This document shows positions 63,230 to 64,000 of a DNA stretch of 64,000 bases, one piece after another (within the stretch, counting starts at the first letter, position 1; each line of letters starts with the position of its first letter). Source of the DNA: an uncultured Erythrobacter sp. (GTDB taxonomy: Bacteria; Pseudomonadota; Alphaproteobacteria; Sphingomonadales; Sphingomonadaceae); NCBI GenBank assembly GCA_947502305.1, contig CANMZA010000002.1, forward strand, positions 773,041-837,040, in the 5' to 3' direction. The notes under the pieces were generated by a model. It was not told the DNA's origin. It made no database searches and saw only the letters and a list, made by a program, of their open reading frames with translations. The position numbers were made by a program, and so were the translations under genes.

Positions 63230-64000
63230 TTAAGGTGCGCCGTCTTCCCAAATGATGATCTCATTGGAATTGTGTGCGCAGCCTACTTTGATGGCCTCAC
63301 CGGCCTCAGTCTCACGCGCCTCGGCAAAGGGCTCAAACCGCACCGACCAATGCAATTCTCTGCCGCCGCCCGGTTGATTCTCATACTGAATGTCGTGATC
63401 AAAATGGATCCGCATCCAATACAGCACCCCGTTCACGCGCCCGCCATTGGATGTTAGCGTCGTCACGGAACGGTCGCGCATGGCAATGGGCGTATCCGGC
63501 AGAAATTCGATATCGCTCAGCACGCCAGATGGCCCCCGCTGAAATTGCGCGGCATCCTTTGGGTCGATCAGAGCATGATAATTGAGCTGACGTTCGAGCA
63601 GCGACAGATCAAACCCAGCGACTTCGCCAATCGGGTCGCCCAAATCGCAATAGGCCAAGGCCCCGATGACCGAGACTTTGGGCGGCAGGAAAATTGCGCC
63701 CGGAACGGTCAGCTCTTTGCCCGCATGCGCCATCGCCTGAATCAGAGATTCACCGATAATATTGGCGGTGTACAATTCGGACAGCACCGCATCGACCCCG
63801 CCGCCCAGATCGCGGTCCCGGTCGAGGTCGAGCGAATAGGCGTTCATCACCGTAATCTGCTCCTCCATCCCATTCTGCTTGACGATTGCGCGGGCGAGGT
63901 CGGCTTTGTTCGGGTTCACTTCGCAGGCGTATACATGCTCCGCCCCCGCGCGCACCGCCATCATGGCGAGCAAACCTGTGCCGGTGCCAATATCGAGAAT
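63230..64000 (-). CDS. PRMT-like SAM-dependent methyltransferase, N-terminus beyond the window
   Basis: The visible 256 residues begin inside motif I (ILDIGTGTGLLAMMAVRAG), then YACEVNPNKADLARAIV and the double-E-like VDAVLSELYTANIIGESLI. This resembles protein arginine methyltransferases (PRMT7/PRMT5 type), though a ribosomal-protein methyltransferase is possible. The C-terminal beta-barrel with VNGVLYWMRIHFDHDI and GRELHWSVRFEPF agrees with PRMT. Start is off the right edge. Confidence 0.7.
   Translation of the reverse strand: MLDIGTGTGLLAMMAVRAGAEHVYACEVNPNKADLARAIVKQNGMEEQITVMNAYSLDLDRDRDLGGGVDAVLSELYTANIIGESLIQAMAHAGKELTVPGAIFLPPKVSVIGALAYCDLGDPIGEVAGFDLSLLERQLNYHALIDPKDAAQFQRGPSGVLSDIEFLPDTPIAMRDRSVTTLTSNGGRVNGVLYWMRIHFDHDIQYENQPGGGRELHWSVRFEPFAEARETEAGEAIKVGCAHNSNEIIIWEDGAP

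Overview
The window looks like an ordinary chromosomal stretch of an aerobic alphaproteobacterium, most likely Sphingomonadales / Erythrobacteraceae (Erythrobacter- or Altererythrobacter-like). The reasons are a sphingolipid gene pair (serine palmitoyltransferase plus its acyl carrier protein), the alphaproteobacterial cell-cycle regulators DivK and CtrA, a DksA with a degenerate zinc finger, DUF4167 and DUF3572 proteins, a CDC48-type double AAA ATPase, and the tip of a gene-transfer-agent (GTA) cluster whose terminase resembles the Rhodobacter GTA type. No rRNA, tRNA, CRISPR array, transposase or integrase was recognised.

Layout. 1-0.7 kb: start of a leftward GTA packaging operon (small terminase-like protein, then large terminase cut by the edge), preceded by a promoter-hairpin-T6 unit that could be a small RNA or an attenuator. 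0.9-4.2 kb: YqaA-type membrane protein, SPT, ACP, an orphan Pycsar-type two-TM protein and DivK. 4.3-7.6 kb: tightly coupled rightward operon (DUF3572, HAD, RidA, GDPD, GNAT-like) joined mostly by ATGA overlaps. 7.6-15.4 kb: Sel1-like protein, DksA, PilZ, an orphan peptide-binding lipoprotein, DUF4112, HNH nuclease, GluQRS, HIG1-like protein, cobalamin adenosyltransferase and hydroxybutyryl-CoA dehydrogenase. 15.4-27.5 kb: MutS, malic enzyme, TrmB, MscS, CtrA, RpoN, LptB and inorganic pyrophosphatase. 27.6-35 kb: HisS-PrfA-PrmC, DUF4167, Lnt, MetK. PrmC modifies the release factor encoded just before it.

35-40 kb: a self-contained regulator/membrane-protein pair sharing one palindromic operator, then an acyl-CoA module (CaiB-like transferase with an apparent frameshift at its start, ScoB, ScoA) in which a HAD-like lipoprotein gene sits between the two SCOT subunits. 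40-40.55 kb: a gene-poor leader with a well-formed candidate small RNA carrying an unpaired anti-Shine-Dalgarno tract. 40.5-47 kb: CDC48-type ATPase, a second MscS channel, DNA polymerase I. 47-58.3 kb: Ala/Glu-rich lipoprotein, beta-lactamase-fold hydrolase, DUF305-LVIVD fusion, DUF885 lipoprotein, groES-groEL under a CIRCE operator, MATE transporter, unknown exported protein. 58.4-64 kb: PEGA-like lipoprotein, rplJ-rplL with their own terminator, Cys-rich Sel1-like exported protein, a three-gene operon (50-aa exported peptide, DUF2975 membrane protein, XRE regulator) under AT-rich repeated TATTGT motifs, and a PRMT-like methyltransferase cut by the right edge.

Most of the window is housekeeping. 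The best candidates for undescribed biology are the two sRNA-like units (about 771-689 minus and 40280-40340 plus), the palindrome-linked regulator/membrane pair (35.05-36.15 kb), the small peptide-DUF2975-XRE operon (62.07-63.13 kb), and the HAD lipoprotein embedded in scoAB. All functional statements rest on reading motifs by eye; no database search was run.
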